From Cryptomeria japonica (lineage: Eukaryota; Streptophyta; Pinopsida; Cupressales; Cupressaceae): a DNA stretch of 64,000 bases. The notes under the pieces were generated by a model. It saw only the letters and a list, made by a program, of their open reading frames with translations. It did no database searches and was not told where the DNA came from. The stretch lies in contig NC_081408.1 in assembly GCF_030272615.1 (NCBI RefSeq), forward strand, positions 409,262,889-409,326,888, in the 5' to 3' direction. Made by a program: the position numbers and the translations under genes. Each line of letters starts with the position of its first letter. The stretch's first letter is position 1. Shown here in pieces: positions 25,376 to 37,020 of this stretch.

Positions 25376-26454
25376 TGTTTGAGGGGTAAAATCAATCATA
25401 ATTAATCAAATAGATAAGAGTGAATTAGAAAAATCTAATATAATTAAACCAACTCCTAAATGACAATGAAATACATAAAATCAATTGAATATCAAATAAT
25501 AACATAATGAAACTCCCTCAATTGATCCAAATAAATTTCTATTGCTCTTCTCAAAATTGTGTGATAGGTGGCTCTCAAGTGTTGTATTGGGATTCCTACA
25601 TATGATAGACACAATTATTTTGGAGATTGTGATTCTAGATTGAAATTGAGAAATATGCCTTGCTTTTATAGATTTCCGGGTGAGATGGGGTGAGATTTGG
25701 AACTAGAGTGTTGATTGATAGTTTATTGATTTTGATTGATTAGTTAAGTGGATTGATTGATCTGTTAATTTATTCGATTGATCTGTTAACAAGATTGATT
25801 GGATAGTTGACTCAATTGATTGACTAGCAGACGGAATTGATTAGAGAGATGACTGATTTGATTGATTACTTAGAAAAGGTGGTTGAGAGTGAAAAGGGGA
25901 GATTGGAGAGCTAACTAAGTTAACTAATTTGATCAATCAATTAAGATTTTCAACAAGTGTTGTAGGACTTTGAATTGAAATTCAATTTCATCTTATTTGG
26001 ATTTGAATTTTGATTTTTCGAATGTTGAAATGCACATGAAATTTATTGAAATGGGATAAAATTAGAATTTGGTGAAATCTGAATTTGGAGAAACAAAATT
26101 AAATGAAATTAGTTGTAATCTAAATTTGGGGATTTGGAGGATGAATAATTAATTAATTAAATAATTTAAATGAAATTATTTAATCATTAGAAATAGGATT
26201 AATTAAATAGTAAAGATTATTTAATGAAGGGAATAATTAGTAATTAATTAAATATTTAATATTTAATTAACATTTGAGAAAGCGGTTTAATGATGAATTG
26301 ATTAAGTGGAAATTAAATAATTAATAATGTGGAAAGATGATGATTGAGTTAGTTGAGAAGAAATAAGATTAAATTAATTAAATAATTAAAGAATTACTTA
26401 ATTAATAAGATGAATAATTAGTGTGCGATTAATGAGACATTTTAGGTGTCTACA
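25376..26454 (-). repeat. 5' LTR of the 10-kb element
   Basis: Pairs with 16432-17506. The plus strand begins TGTTTGAGGGGTAAA and ends TTTTAGGTGTCTACA. The primer binding site lies just left of it on the plus map, consistent with minus-strand transcription starting in this copy. Confidence 0.9.
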
Positions 26455-26499
26455 CAAAGCATAATAAGTTTTCACAAAATAGTGCTCAAATGTTATTAG

Positions 26500-29290
26500 T
26501 TAAAAAGACTCTTGCTCTAAAGATAAATTTCATTTCTTCCCCTCGTGTGAGTGCACTAAGATGGGAGATCAAAATCCAAAAAAAAATTTGGCCCCCACCA
26601 TGCACTTTGGTGTGCGCCAAATTTGAAAGTTGTTATAAAAACAAAAAAAGGGTTTTCGCTCTTCATTTTTTCTGCCACAACCATGGGTTTTGTTTGATTT
26701 CTTCAACCTCGAAAGTGTGCATGCCATTATAATATCACATTTTTCCCCCCAAAGGTGTGAGATCGTCATCTAAATGGCACCATGACGTCGAGGGGGTCAA
26801 AGAAGTATCTATTTCCTATTATTTACTCTCAAATTTTGTTTAAATTATAGATTGAATTAGGTTTTAAAATTAAAATTTTAAGAATTGAGAATCCATCTAA
26901 TAATATTGAAAACCCACCATCACCTCTTCGTCAAGAGCCTTCTAAAGAAGAGGCATGACCAACCCATCCTTCAATTCTTAGACATCCCCTAGGCACACAA
27001 GAAAACATATTAGGGAAAATTTAAAATAAGAAAAAGCAACTTAAGGAGTTGATCAATAGGCTTAAAGTTCCTACTTCAACAACCTCTCGTAGGACAAGCC
27101 TTATGGATTCACAACAATGTACTATAGCCCATGTAGGTTCAGAGAGTGGTCAAATTAATATGTGGTCAAACAAAAGAGAAGAATAAAAAAAAAATATGCA
27201 TGCAAGTTATCATATGCTAAAGTAAAGAAAAAGAAAATAAAAAAAGTTGACTTGTGTGCACTTTTCATGGATCCTCAAACCAATCAACCTTACAGTTTGG
27301 ATGCAAGAGGTTCCATATCCATTGGTGCCACCACAAAGGGATAAGGAATAAATTTTGGGATAGGTGGTGGATGGTTTTCAATCAACCACCATGCAATAAT
27401 AATGAGGTGCCTTAGTACATTTTGAGGAAACTTTATTGTGAGTTTGTTCTCAATGAGATCCCTAACTATTTTGCCTATCTATTTTTTCAAGGTACGAGTG
27501 GGGGATCCTCACATGATAGAGAAAGGGAACAACGTGACCTAAATGTGGCACCAATACCCTTGGGTAGACTTATGGTGGAGCATGTGATTGTTCCTTCCAT
27601 TGTGAAGGAGAGTGTTGAGGTGGATACCTTAGAGTCCTTTAGCTCACTGACTTAGACCCTCATACAATATGGCAAACCTCTAAGACATGTTGATGGAGTT
27701 GTATCTTATAGGCCTCGAGTTCTAGCTGATTATTGTCAGTCATGTGGGTCTCTCTACACTTATGAACCTGATAGTAGTTAGCATGTACCCATAGAGAAAC
27801 CATCTACTACAGAGAATATGGTCATGATAGAGTCTTTGCTAAATGAGACATTCAACATTGATACCCAGTAAATTTTTGCAAGTTCATTAATTTTGTTTAT
27901 TAAATTTTATTTCAAAGTGTTATAATAACTAAATTAGTACAATGATTGTTATAATAATCTAGGGTCAAAGTGTTTATACTACCTGTGACATTCCCCCAGC
28001 CACGTTTTACACAACACCATCGAGTGATCAGGTATGTATCCAGTAAATAATTCAATTATTACATGTGAATAGCCAACATTATATGAATTATTTCCTCGTA
28101 AGTCACTTTGGATGTTGAATAGTTTGGTGCTAGACCTTTGACATTGACACATCACAATGAAGTTCATCAAGGCACTTACATCAAGGTAACCTTTATTCAT
28201 TAATAGTGATGTAAAACAATGTTGGGTAGTTTTGATGACTGGACAATAGTTGTTTCATTTACAGTTGTTGACATTAGATACTCCTCTTGATGTTCAAGGT
28301 ACATTGGATCGTGGTGTTGCTAAAATAGTAGCAATTTTTGAAGCTATATATAGAGGTATGAGACAGATTAGTAAATTTCACCCATTCTTTTAATGGTATA
28401 TTATTTAAAATTATAATGATACTCATATGTAGTTTACTCGCTATTTAAAATTATAATGATACTCCTGATCATGAACATGCGGAGCCCTTGTTATAGATGA
28501 ACAACATGATTATATGTATGTGATAAGTAATTATTCTATTATATGTCATCCTATAAATCAATTTTTATATATATTATACATTGAAATCTATACTTTTGAT
28601 TGTATCAGTTGGAACTACAGAGAAGTCTAGATAGGAGCACTAGTGAGTGCATTCAAAATATGCCAACATCACATACATCTCCATCCCCTCGATAGTTGAA
28701 GGTAGCTCATGATCTATCCTCGTGCTAGTGGGAAATCAATAGACTAGGGGCCTTTGTTGTATGCCTATATGGCATTTTTTAGCATATGTTTTGTATTATG
28801 TATATGTCACATTTTATGTCCATATGGCTTTTGGCAAGCCTATATCACTGTATTAGATATATATGTTATACTCTTATCGACATGAAATGATGTATGACTT
28901 CATGACTTTTTACTTAATGCAAATCATTTTTACAACTATTATCCATAATTGCATATAAATTTGATGATTGAAATAAAGATTTTTTAATTGTATCAACATT
29001 TGTCTACGTTAGATATTATATATTCTATCTATTTTGTCTACAGTTATTATTACACAATTAATTCAAATTAAATTTTGTTCCAAAATTCAAGTTCATAAGT
29101 TGGTAACTAGTAAATATTTTGTAGTTTCATGCCTAGAATTTCAAGTTTGTCATAGTCCATGGAGACATGAAGATTGTAGCTTGTATTCTAATTAAGAGTG
29201 AAAAATAGGTATAATATATGATCTTGCTTACCTATGTAGAAAATAGGAACAACTAGGAAATGAAAAGGACATGGAAAATTTTACTTGCTC
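26500..29290. other. No recognisable gene
   Basis: AT-rich sequence. Weak frames exist on the plus strand at 27162-27344 (Lys-rich, then DPQTNQPYSLDARGS) and 27422-27655 (REREQRDLNVAPIPLGRL), but I see no family match, no convincing start context and no continuity between them. They may be fragments of a decayed transposon gene. The first bases (to about 26498) belong to unknown-family copy 2. Confidence 0.4.
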
Positions 29291-29299
29291 AAAATTTAA

Positions 29300-29540
29300 G
29301 GAAGTCCTAATGAATTTAATTCATATTTTAACAAGGTTAAGAAACGTGTAATGAAACTATGAGAGTCCTAAATAGATTATGACTATCCTAATGAAGCTAT
29401 GATTGTCCTAATGAACTTATCATTATCCTAAGAATGTAACATACAATACTAATGAACCTATGACTATCCTAAGAAATTTGTGATAATCTTGAAAATGAAG
29501 CTAAGAAAAACGTAATGAAGATATGATAATCCTAGATTTT
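29300..29540 (+). repeat. Degenerate short tandem repeat (about 24 bp)
   Basis: Recurring phrase of the form CCTAATGAAGCTATGATTGT or CCTAATGAACTTATCATTAT, at least five imperfect copies. Non-coding. Confidence 0.6.
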
Positions 29541-29761
29541 TATGAACAAATATCAACGTCTTATTTGTGCATACATGTAGAAATTATCATCATGCTACAA
29601 AAATGACCAAATATAAGAATGGAAGTTACAATATGTACCCTCTTGAATGCCTTGGTTGTAAGTAGGTTCTCCAAGATGAACAATACCAATTGAAGTTTGT
29701 CATAGTCATGGAGACATCAATACCCTTACAAAAGTCCTCCTGGAGGAATTAAACCAGGTCC

Positions 29762-30968
29762 CACGATGAACATAATGAAAGGTAGGGTATATTGCAACTT
29801 TTCATTAAATGCATTTGATGCTTTTTGTTGCAACAAGAAAAATATCCACATGAGAAAATGGATTTGAGTATTTGAAATATGTGAGAGGTTTTTGGAGAGA
29901 GGCATCACATGACCCCATAATTTTAGATGATTTTTTTGTATGTGCCATAGATTCTGACAAACATGTTGTGAATGTTTACAATTTTGTCACTTAAGGCACT
30001 TAAGAGAATATGTGACTAGGGTATAGCTTGAAACGCTTAGATAACTTGGTAAGAAAAATAGGGGCATGCTTAGCCTAAACCAGGCTTCCTGGACATGCTC
30101 GCATTGACAATTTTTGCCCATGATGAAAAAAAATAGGGTATACTGCAACTTTCCATTGAATGCATTTGACACTTTTTTTTGCAACAAAAAATGAGAAAAT
30201 AGATTTGACTATTCAAAATTTGAGATATTTTTTTTCAAGATGAGCATCACATGATCCCATAGGTTTAGACATCTTGTTTGTATGTGTTATAGATTCCCAA
30301 AAATGAGTCTTCAAAGTTTGACAATTTTCACACTTATGGCATTTAAGAGAATGTGTTGCTAGGGTACAGGCTCAGAATGATCAAGAAACTTGGAAAATGA
30401 AATAGGGGCATGCCTAGCGTAAACCTAGCCTCTCAGATGTGATTGCATTGATGGTTTGTTCCCATGAAAAACATAATGAAAGTTAAGATACATCACAACT
30501 TTTCATTGAATCCATTTGACATTTTTTGTTGCAACAAAAATAGTTTCAACACGAGGGAATGGATTTGAGTATTCAAAATCTGAGAGAGGTTTTTGGAGAG
30601 GGGCATGCCTAGAGTAAACCCAGCCTCCCAAACACACTTGCATTGATGGTTTGTGCCCATGACAAACGTAATGAATGTTAAGGTATATTGTAACTTTTCA
30701 TTGAAAGCATTTCATGCTTTTTATTGCATCAAAAAGTCTTAGCATGATAAAATGGATTTGAGCATTCGAAATATAAGAGGTTTTTGGAGAGGGGTATCTT
30801 AGGACCCCATAGGTTTAGACAACTAATTTCTAAGTGCCATAAATGCATCGTCAAATTTTAAGAATTTTCACACTTAGGGAACTTAAGAGAATGTGTGGCT
30901 AGGGTATGGCCCAAAATGATCAAGCAACTTGACGAATGAAATAGGGGCATGCCTAATGTAAACCCAGC
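29762..30968 (+). repeat. Satellite-like tandem array, unit about 350 bp
   Basis: Four head-to-tail units share landmark phrases such as ATTGCAACTTTTCATT, GAAATGGATTTGAGTATT, GGTTTTTGGAGAG and AATAGGGGCATGCCTA. The TTTTCATT landmark recurs near 29800, 30150, 30500 and 30695, giving spacings of about 350, 353 and 194 bp. The third unit is short because of an internal deletion joining GAGAGGGGCAT to GCATGCCTA. The array directly abuts the broken 3' end of the LINE at about 30969. No coding function. Confidence 0.85.
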
Positions 30969-32689
30969 CAATAATGCTTGTAAATGCCAATTTGGAGTTC
31001 CTGTTGATCTGATTGCATTAATCACTATAGTGGAATCACCTTCAATTTAAATGTTTTTGATACCTCTCTTAGAGCACTCAATAAGACCCAGAAAAAGAGC
31101 TTTAAATTCTGCCACATTATTAGTATCCAGGAGAATAGGAATTGCTAATTTGCCTTTAAATTTCCATTATGATCCCTAATTGCACAACCTGTACCAGATG
31201 GGCATGGGTTACTTTTTGAAGCACCATAAAAATTAAGCTTTAACCATCCTAGCTACCATGGAGACCAAACAATAGAGCTTCTATCACCCTTCTTTTTACC
31301 AATAAATGGAGGAATTTTAATGCCATTCCAACTAAATCTGATTTTTCTATCCCATTTTGTGAAATCCTTGTTGATATTGGGGTTAAGAGAAAGTTTGCAG
31401 TTGATGTTCTCTATAATTGAGCACTTAATGGAATTGAGGACTCAGTCTACCTTCCTGGCTTTATTGTCAAAGATCCTCCTATTTCACTCTTTCCAAATTT
31501 CCCATATGAGGCAAGAAGGACTAATTTCCCATAAGGGGCTAAGAATCCCATTTTTAGGTTTGATTGGAAAACCTTTGAAAAGAGAAACAATGTCACTGGG
31601 AAGAGCAGTGATCCAACCCAGCTTGGCACAAAGCCATGTCCAACACTTAGCCGAAAAGGGGCAATTAAGGAGAAAAGGATCCACATATTCTTCTTGTGCT
31701 TTACAAAGTATGCATCTAGAGGGGCCTTCAAAGCTCATTTTCTTAAAGCTTTCTACAGTAAGAAATTTCTTTCTAGTTTCCAAATAAGCAAAGACCCCTA
31801 TTTTAGGGATGAGTTTGTTGCTCCAGAAAATTTTTTGTGGGATTCCAAGGTCATTGTGTTCAAATTAATTGGCTAGAAGATTATAGCCTTCCTTTACATT
31901 ATATTGACCTAATTTAGATGGAGTCCACACTAAGGGGCCTTTTCCACTTTTGAAAAACAATTGTTTGTTCTTAATAACATTTAGGAGTTGATCAACTTCA
32001 TTAGGAGGGAGAGGTAGCCATTCAAAGCTTTTCCAAGACCAACCAAAATTAGACTCTTTCTCAGAAAAGGCTACCTAATTTTTAATGTAGATACCCCAAT
32101 TTGTTTTAAGCCAATCTCTTGTAAATTGTATGGAAATTAGACTATCCAAGCTTGGGTAACCACTCTAAGAGTCTTCCCAAAATAAACATGAGGAACCATC
32201 ATGAATATCCCAAGAGATGTAATCTGCCACCAAAGGTCTGTATCTAAGTGTAGCGTAGAAATTAGGAATCATCAAAACAAGTAGATCAATCAAAACACTA
32301 AACATGATAACTCAATCGAAAGAACTCTCATTGAAATGAACCTAATTCCAAAGCACATTCAATAGAGGCACAAAAACAAAGCATTTAAAAGAAAATGTCA
32401 TGCAAACCATATAACAATTCAGATGCTTCTTCCATACGGCTCCATTGTTGTTCTTTCCTCTTCAATGGGTTTGTGGATCTCACTTACAAGTGCTCACACA
32501 ATTGAAAGCAAGATTGATGAAAAGCTCAAGAGTACTAGAAGCGTAAGTTCGGTAGTTTGATTAAGGATTCGGGATTAGCTTTGATTGAAAATCATCCAAT
32601 TTATAGAGAAATTGGAGAAATGAACAAATTAGCATGAAATAGATTCGAATAGAAATTCAAATCAATAATAGAAAAGTTATGACATGTTG

Positions 32690-32835
32690 CTATGCAAAGG
32701 GGCTTATGACAGATTTTATGACAAATTGCTATGTCAAGACAAATTCTATGACAAATTTCTATGTCAAGACAAGTTCTATGACAAATTTCTATGTCAAGAC
32801 AAAACTCTATGACAAATTGCTATGTCAAGAGTATG
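32690..32835 (+). repeat. About 30-bp tandem repeat in the solo LTR
   Basis: Four to five copies of a unit like TATGACAAATTTCTATGTCA plus AGACAAGTTC. Confidence 0.85.
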
Positions 32836-32992
32836 ACGCATGAAGCATACAAATAGGGAGAACTAGAGACAAGATAATTAGGTGGAAATTGCAATTAGGA
32901 AATTAGAAAATAGGTGGAATTAGGAATTAGAATTTAGAAATTAGGAAATTAATGAAAATTAGAAAAATTAGAAATGAGGAAAATAGGAACTT

Positions 32993-33185
32993 GGTGAATT
33001 AATTAATAATTTCTCATTTATCAATTAATTCACAAAGAGGGAATGAAACATTAGGAAAATTAGATAAATTAATTAATAATTTTTCATTTATTAATTAATT
33101 CATAATAAGAGGAATAATTGATGAAAGATTAGGAAATTAATTAATAATTTTTCATTTATTAATTAATTCATAAAGAGAGGAATAA
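32993..33185 (+). repeat. Repeated palindrome-rich AT unit in the solo LTR
   Basis: Three copies of AATTAATTAATAATTTTTCA followed by TTTATTAATTAATTCA, each of which can pair with itself (TTAATTAAT... against ...ATTAATTAA). Confidence 0.75.
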
Positions 33186-33394
33186 TTAATTAGCCAATTA
33201 AATGAAACATTTAATTGCGACACGAAGACCTAGGATAAATAAATTATTCAATCCTAGAGGAAGGAATGACACACAAGGTTAAATGATTAAATCATAAAAC
33301 CCTGGAAGACGAATTAGGTCTTGAAAGATAACTGACTCGATTTGATTTGATTTTGGATTGATAAATGACCAATGTGATAAATGATTTGATAAAT

Positions 33395-33660
33395 GCGCCA
33401 ATTGACGAGGAACAATGACAAATTGATCCAAATTGACATAATTGAGACAGATAACGATCGATGACAATATGATCGCAAAATGACAAGATCGACAAGAGGA
33501 CAAGAATCGATGACAAAATCGATTGCAAGACAACAAGATTGATAATGACCACGATCGATGACAAATTGATCGCAAGATGACAAGATCGATCAGTGACAAC
33601 GATCAATGACAAATCGATCGCATGATGACAAGATTGATAATGAGGACAAAACCCTAGTTA
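33395..33660 (+). repeat. GATCGATGACAA-type degenerate repeats in the solo LTR
   Basis: Many copies of GATCGATGACAA / GATCGCAAGATGACAAGAT in loosely ordered units of roughly 55-60 bp. Confidence 0.75.
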
Positions 33661-34699
33661 GGATTGACGATGTCCAAAATCATGACTGGATAATGTTGTC
33701 GACAAGACCAAATTCGAGGACGAGATGATTGAAGAATATAGAAGAATGAATCGATGTTCACAAAATGATAAAAATCAAGTGCGTGACATAGGAGAAATGT
33801 TAATGCGACGCAAAAACCTAAAATGAGGCAATGCGCAAATGTTAAAGTATGACTTCGCAAGCGTTGACCATTTTTAGGTGTCTACACTAAGTATGAAATT
33901 CCATATCCTGGATCCTTTAGGTGGACTATTGATTCTCATGAAATTGTTTGAAGCACCACCCACAATGTATTTTTCATTCATTAGTTTGACCCATTTGGCT
34001 GCTAGATCCTTGGTCATCTTCCACACTAGCTTCACTCCCAATGCTTGATTTTGTAATTGCTGGTTATGAATGCCCAAACCACCCATAGTTTTCAATTTGC
34101 AAATTTTTTCCCAAGTAATTAAGGCTATTCTATGCCTCTCTGAATTTTTCTACAAAAAAATTCCTCATTTTTTGAATTAAAAAATAATTTATTTCACCTG
34201 TTAGAACAAAGTATGAGAGTGGGTAGATAGGGAGTGTTGAAATAACCGCTTGCAACATAACCAATCTACCTGTCCATGAAAGCCATTTGCCCTTCCATGA
34301 AATAGTACTCTGCTCCATTTTTAGTTTCAAGGGGTCCCATAGTTTTGTATTTCTCAAACCTTTATCAATTGGAATTACAAGGCAGACAATGAACTTAACA
34401 CAAAGGTTATGCAAAATAATTAGGTGAGCATAATAAGTAGGTTATGCAAAACTATGATTTTCTCATATTGGATCTACAACAAGTTGATAGAAAAAGGGTC
34501 AACATTTTGGCAACTCAGAGGGGGACCTAAGTCTTCTTAGGGAAAGACCAGATGTCTTAAGGTATTCAATGGGAAAGGAGTCAAAAGGGACAAACAAAGA
34601 AGGAACTCCTCTCTGCATCCTGCAAATTTTTTTAAAATTTGCCATTCTGGAGGAATGACATTTGCTCAAGCACTTTATGGAAAACTAAAAAACTTACTA

Positions 34700-36235
34700 A
34701 AGGTTACAATATTGAAACTCAGAGACAATGAAACCATTTACCTCTATAAAAAATGATCCTCTTGAAGGATTTGATCTCCCTCAATTCATGGTTGCAGCCA
34801 TCGGCCAACTACAACAATTGAAGTATCCTGCATGCATACTTGAGAATATACATGTTGTTGATGTGGTGAAAAGAGAAATCACCATTTTCTTTGCAGATAC
34901 AAGGGATCCACACAAAATAGACCCCTGAAGCACATGGAAGTGCATCAAATACATACTCAGCAACAAAGAGAAGATGCATAAAGGGCGGGTCAGAATCAAA
35001 TTTAACACTACTATTACAACTGTTCTACTCTTGGTATGAGCTGAAACCAAAGGAAAATGCCTCAAAAATCATATGGAGATAAAAATTACACCATCTTCTT
35101 GTCTTTATCTGCAAAATGGGGCTCCTCAGACATATCAAATAGGAAATTTTGAAACTCGGGTACACTGTCAAGTTGAGCAACCAAAAGGCTATCCACATGA
35201 TCAACATGTTGTTACTCAACATTTTCAAACTTGGTATGTTGGTCCCAAGTAAAACATTCAAGATCATGCACCTCATCCCTGATGTCAAAATAAACATCTT
35301 CACACTAAATTAAGACCTCATACTCAACATCATCACATTCAGGGACAAGGGAGAACCAACATACATCATAATCACATATGTTGATATCTAGCTCATCAAC
35401 ACATATCTTAGGTTCATGAGACACCTCACAAGGAAATCTAGAGTCTTCAGATTATCTCTCTATTTTTTCTTCTTCTCTATTCATATTTGCATCCTCCTAC
35501 AAGTCTCTTTTTTCCTTTGTGATATTGGGGATAAGGGTTCCTCATCATAGATGGAAAAGGTGCCAAGGCTTGGACTATTGACCTTATCAGTTAGGTCAAA
35601 CTGAAAAGCATTTTCCCATTCATTAAGTAGGCAATCAGGAACCTCCTCCAATTGAGTTGCAAGACCCCTAATAAATACATCCTCATTCTCCTCAAGGAAG
35701 GAGCAATTCATCTCTATGGGGCTTGGGATGTAGGGCTCAATATGGTTTAAGGCAAAAGGCTTTTCCCTAATGGTCACCTCATTACCATACCTTGTTCTAA
35801 AAACATATGAGACCAATCAGAGGATATGTAGCCACCTATCCTAACAGTGAATTCCCTTGACAAACAAATGGCAAAGTGAGCAGGGAGATCAATAATTGAA
35901 ATATCTTGCAGTACACACACAATATATTGCACCTAGGGAAAGCATGCAAGGTTTAAATTTAGATCCTTAATGACCCCCACATCTTGAACTATTTTGCCAT
36001 CAAGCTGCACAACTCTTTTTTTCACAGGCTCGTATTTGATGCCTAGACAGTTAGCCACTATCTTGGGCATAACTGAGCTACTAGCCCCACTATCTATCAT
36101 GTAATTATGAAAAAGGATATTCCCTATGATTAAAGAGAGATATAAAAGGAGAGGCTTACTGATTTTTCTTGATATTTCTATCTCCACAGGTCGCACCAAG
36201 CTTGTAGGCATTGAAAAACTACAACCTTGACTAGT
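34700..36235 (-). pseudogene. Ty3/gypsy polyprotein fragment around the protease
   Basis: Minus strand. At about 36110 the frame reads NYMIDSGASSSVMPK, an aspartic protease active-site motif of retroelements (D-S-G). QDISIIDLPAHFAICLSRE and IGGYISSDWS follow near 35900-35830; this order is typical of plant gypsy elements between protease and reverse transcriptase. At 35816-35481 there is an acidic stretch (LEENEDVFIRGLATQLEEVP, NEWENAFQFDLTDKVNSPS). Further degraded pieces such as EVHDLECFTWDQHTKFENVE continue to about 35000. No reverse transcriptase is reached before the sequence gives way near 34700. Truncated at 36235, next to a satellite monomer. No LTRs seen. Confidence 0.82.
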
Positions 36236-36239
36236 GCAT

Positions 36240-36680
36240 ATTCACGCTAATAGTTTGTGCACACTATGAACAAAATAAAAGTCAAGGTATATTCCAAATT
36301 TTCATTGAATGCATTTATCCTTTTTGTTACAATACAAACAGTCTCAACATGACAAAATGGATTCAAGTATTTGAAATATAAGAGAGGGTTTTAAATAAGG
36401 GTGTCTCACGACCCCATAGGTTCAAACTACTCATTTGTATGTGTCATAGATTTCAAAAAAATGATCTGTCAAATTTTGACAACTTTTGCCAATTAAGGCA
36501 CTTACAGATTATGTGAACACAACTTGGCTTGAAACATTCTAACAACTTGACAAGTAAAATGGGGGCATGCCTACCATAAACATGGTCACTCAAACGCATT
36601 GGTGCTAATGATTTGTGTCCATGATGAATAACCTGAAGTTAAGTTATTTTATGATTTCTAGGCCTATTTATGTGCTCTCA
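36240..36680 (+). repeat. Dispersed monomer of the 350-bp satellite
   Basis: Shares GGTATATTCCAAATTTTCAT, TGACAAAATGGATTCAAGTA, ACGACCCCATAGGTTC and AATGGGGGCATGCCTACC with the array at 29762-30968, in the same orientation about 5.3 kb away. It is more diverged than the array units are from each other. Confidence 0.8.
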
Positions 36681-37020
36681 AACCTGAAACTAGGGCAATA
36701 GTTTAACTTGTGATTTAACTAGCCTATTTTTTTGACATTTTGGATTCTTGATGCTTACTAGGTGCATCAAGGAAGTTATGAAAAAAAAGCGACAAATCAT
36801 GCAACATTATTACAATAATGAATTTTTAGATTTTATTACAAAAATACACCTCAATTGTAACTCTAAGTATCTTAATTATTGGAAAATAAAATCATATTAC
36901 ACATAAGTAACTCTTAAAGATATTTGATATTGCATTGCCTCAAGTATTTAAATTGTACAAATATACAAGTCATATGTACATATATTTGAATAAGATAGAT
37001 ATTACAATTTCTTTTTGCAT
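36681..37020. other. AT-rich spacer
   Basis: Nothing recognisable on either strand. Confidence 0.5.

Larger units (their letters stand above)
16432..26454 (-). mobile_element. 10-kb LTR retrotransposon lacking pol, minus orientation
   Basis: Terminal direct repeats of 1,075 and 1,079 bp are flanked by the perfect target duplication CAAAG (16427-16431 and 26455-26459). In minus orientation each LTR starts TGTAGACACC and ends CCCCTCAAACA or CCCCTGAAACA. Two bases after the 5' LTR comes a primer-site-like TGGTGAACCCGAC (plus 25361-25373). A polypurine tract CAAAGAGGGGCAAA (plus 17507-17520) precedes the 3' LTR. Internal sequence is 7.9 kb, of which 2.1 kb is a nested miniature element. No protease, reverse transcriptase or integrase is seen; only one gag-like frame (19463-20935). 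It is a LARD-like, non-autonomous element, probably mobilised by a gypsy relative (inference). The LTRs are about 90% identical by eye. Confidence 0.88.
32249..33886 (-). mobile_element. 1.6-kb solo LTR inserted in the LINE
   Basis: A 1,638-bp non-coding block flanked by a perfect CTAAG duplication (32244-32248 and 33887-33891). In minus orientation it starts TGTAGACACCTAAAAATGG and ends CGCTACA. The first 16 bases match the LTRs of the 10-kb element, so it is probably gypsy-type in minus orientation, but the bodies differ. It contains three internal tandem arrays. Leaving out the block and one CTAAG lets the LINE frame run on without a break (WNFIL on one side, YRPLVADYISW on the other). Confidence 0.85.
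30969..34414 (-). mobile_element. L1-type LINE, 3' half of ORF2, interrupted by a solo LTR
   Basis: Minus-strand LINE remnant truncated at both ends. From right to left it holds the end of the reverse transcriptase (from 34414), a zf-RVT-like region and an RNase H-like domain, stopping within RNase H at about 30969 next to the satellite array. The 32249-33886 LTR splits it. Since it does not overlap the LINE at 1-3901 in content, I cannot say whether they are the same family. Confidence 0.88.
30969..34414 (-). pseudogene. LINE ORF2 C-terminal half: RT thumb, zf-RVT, RNase H
   Basis: 34414-33892 reads VIPIDKGLRNTKLWDPLKLK, WKGKWLSWTGRLVMLQAV and later GGLGIHNQQLQNQALGVKLV, the conserved region following the catalytic core in plant LINE reverse transcriptases. 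The frame continues beyond the LTR with WDIHDGSSCLFWEDSW. At 31783-31484 a zf-RVT (PF13966)-like segment contains GPSRCILCKAQEEYVDPFLL, with the Cys-x2-Cys and the following NCPFS. At 31320-30969 an RNase H domain reads WLKLNFYGASKSNPCPSGTG; its usual first catalytic Asp (normally FDGAS) is Tyr here. IEGDSTIVINAIRS follows. Several stops and frame changes make it dead. Confidence 0.86.

Noticed and set aside
27162-27655. Two plus-strand ORFs as a possible host gene
   Set aside because: They are in separate, unconnected frames without splice signals I can defend or a family motif; left as unsupported.
29762-30968. CRISPR-like array
   Set aside because: The units are long (about 350 bp), contiguous and diverged, with no short constant repeats and unique spacers, and this is plant-type DNA.
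31320-31876. Plus-strand ORFs of 155 and 60 codons
   Set aside because: They are shadows of the minus-strand LINE zf-RVT and RNase H coding sequence.
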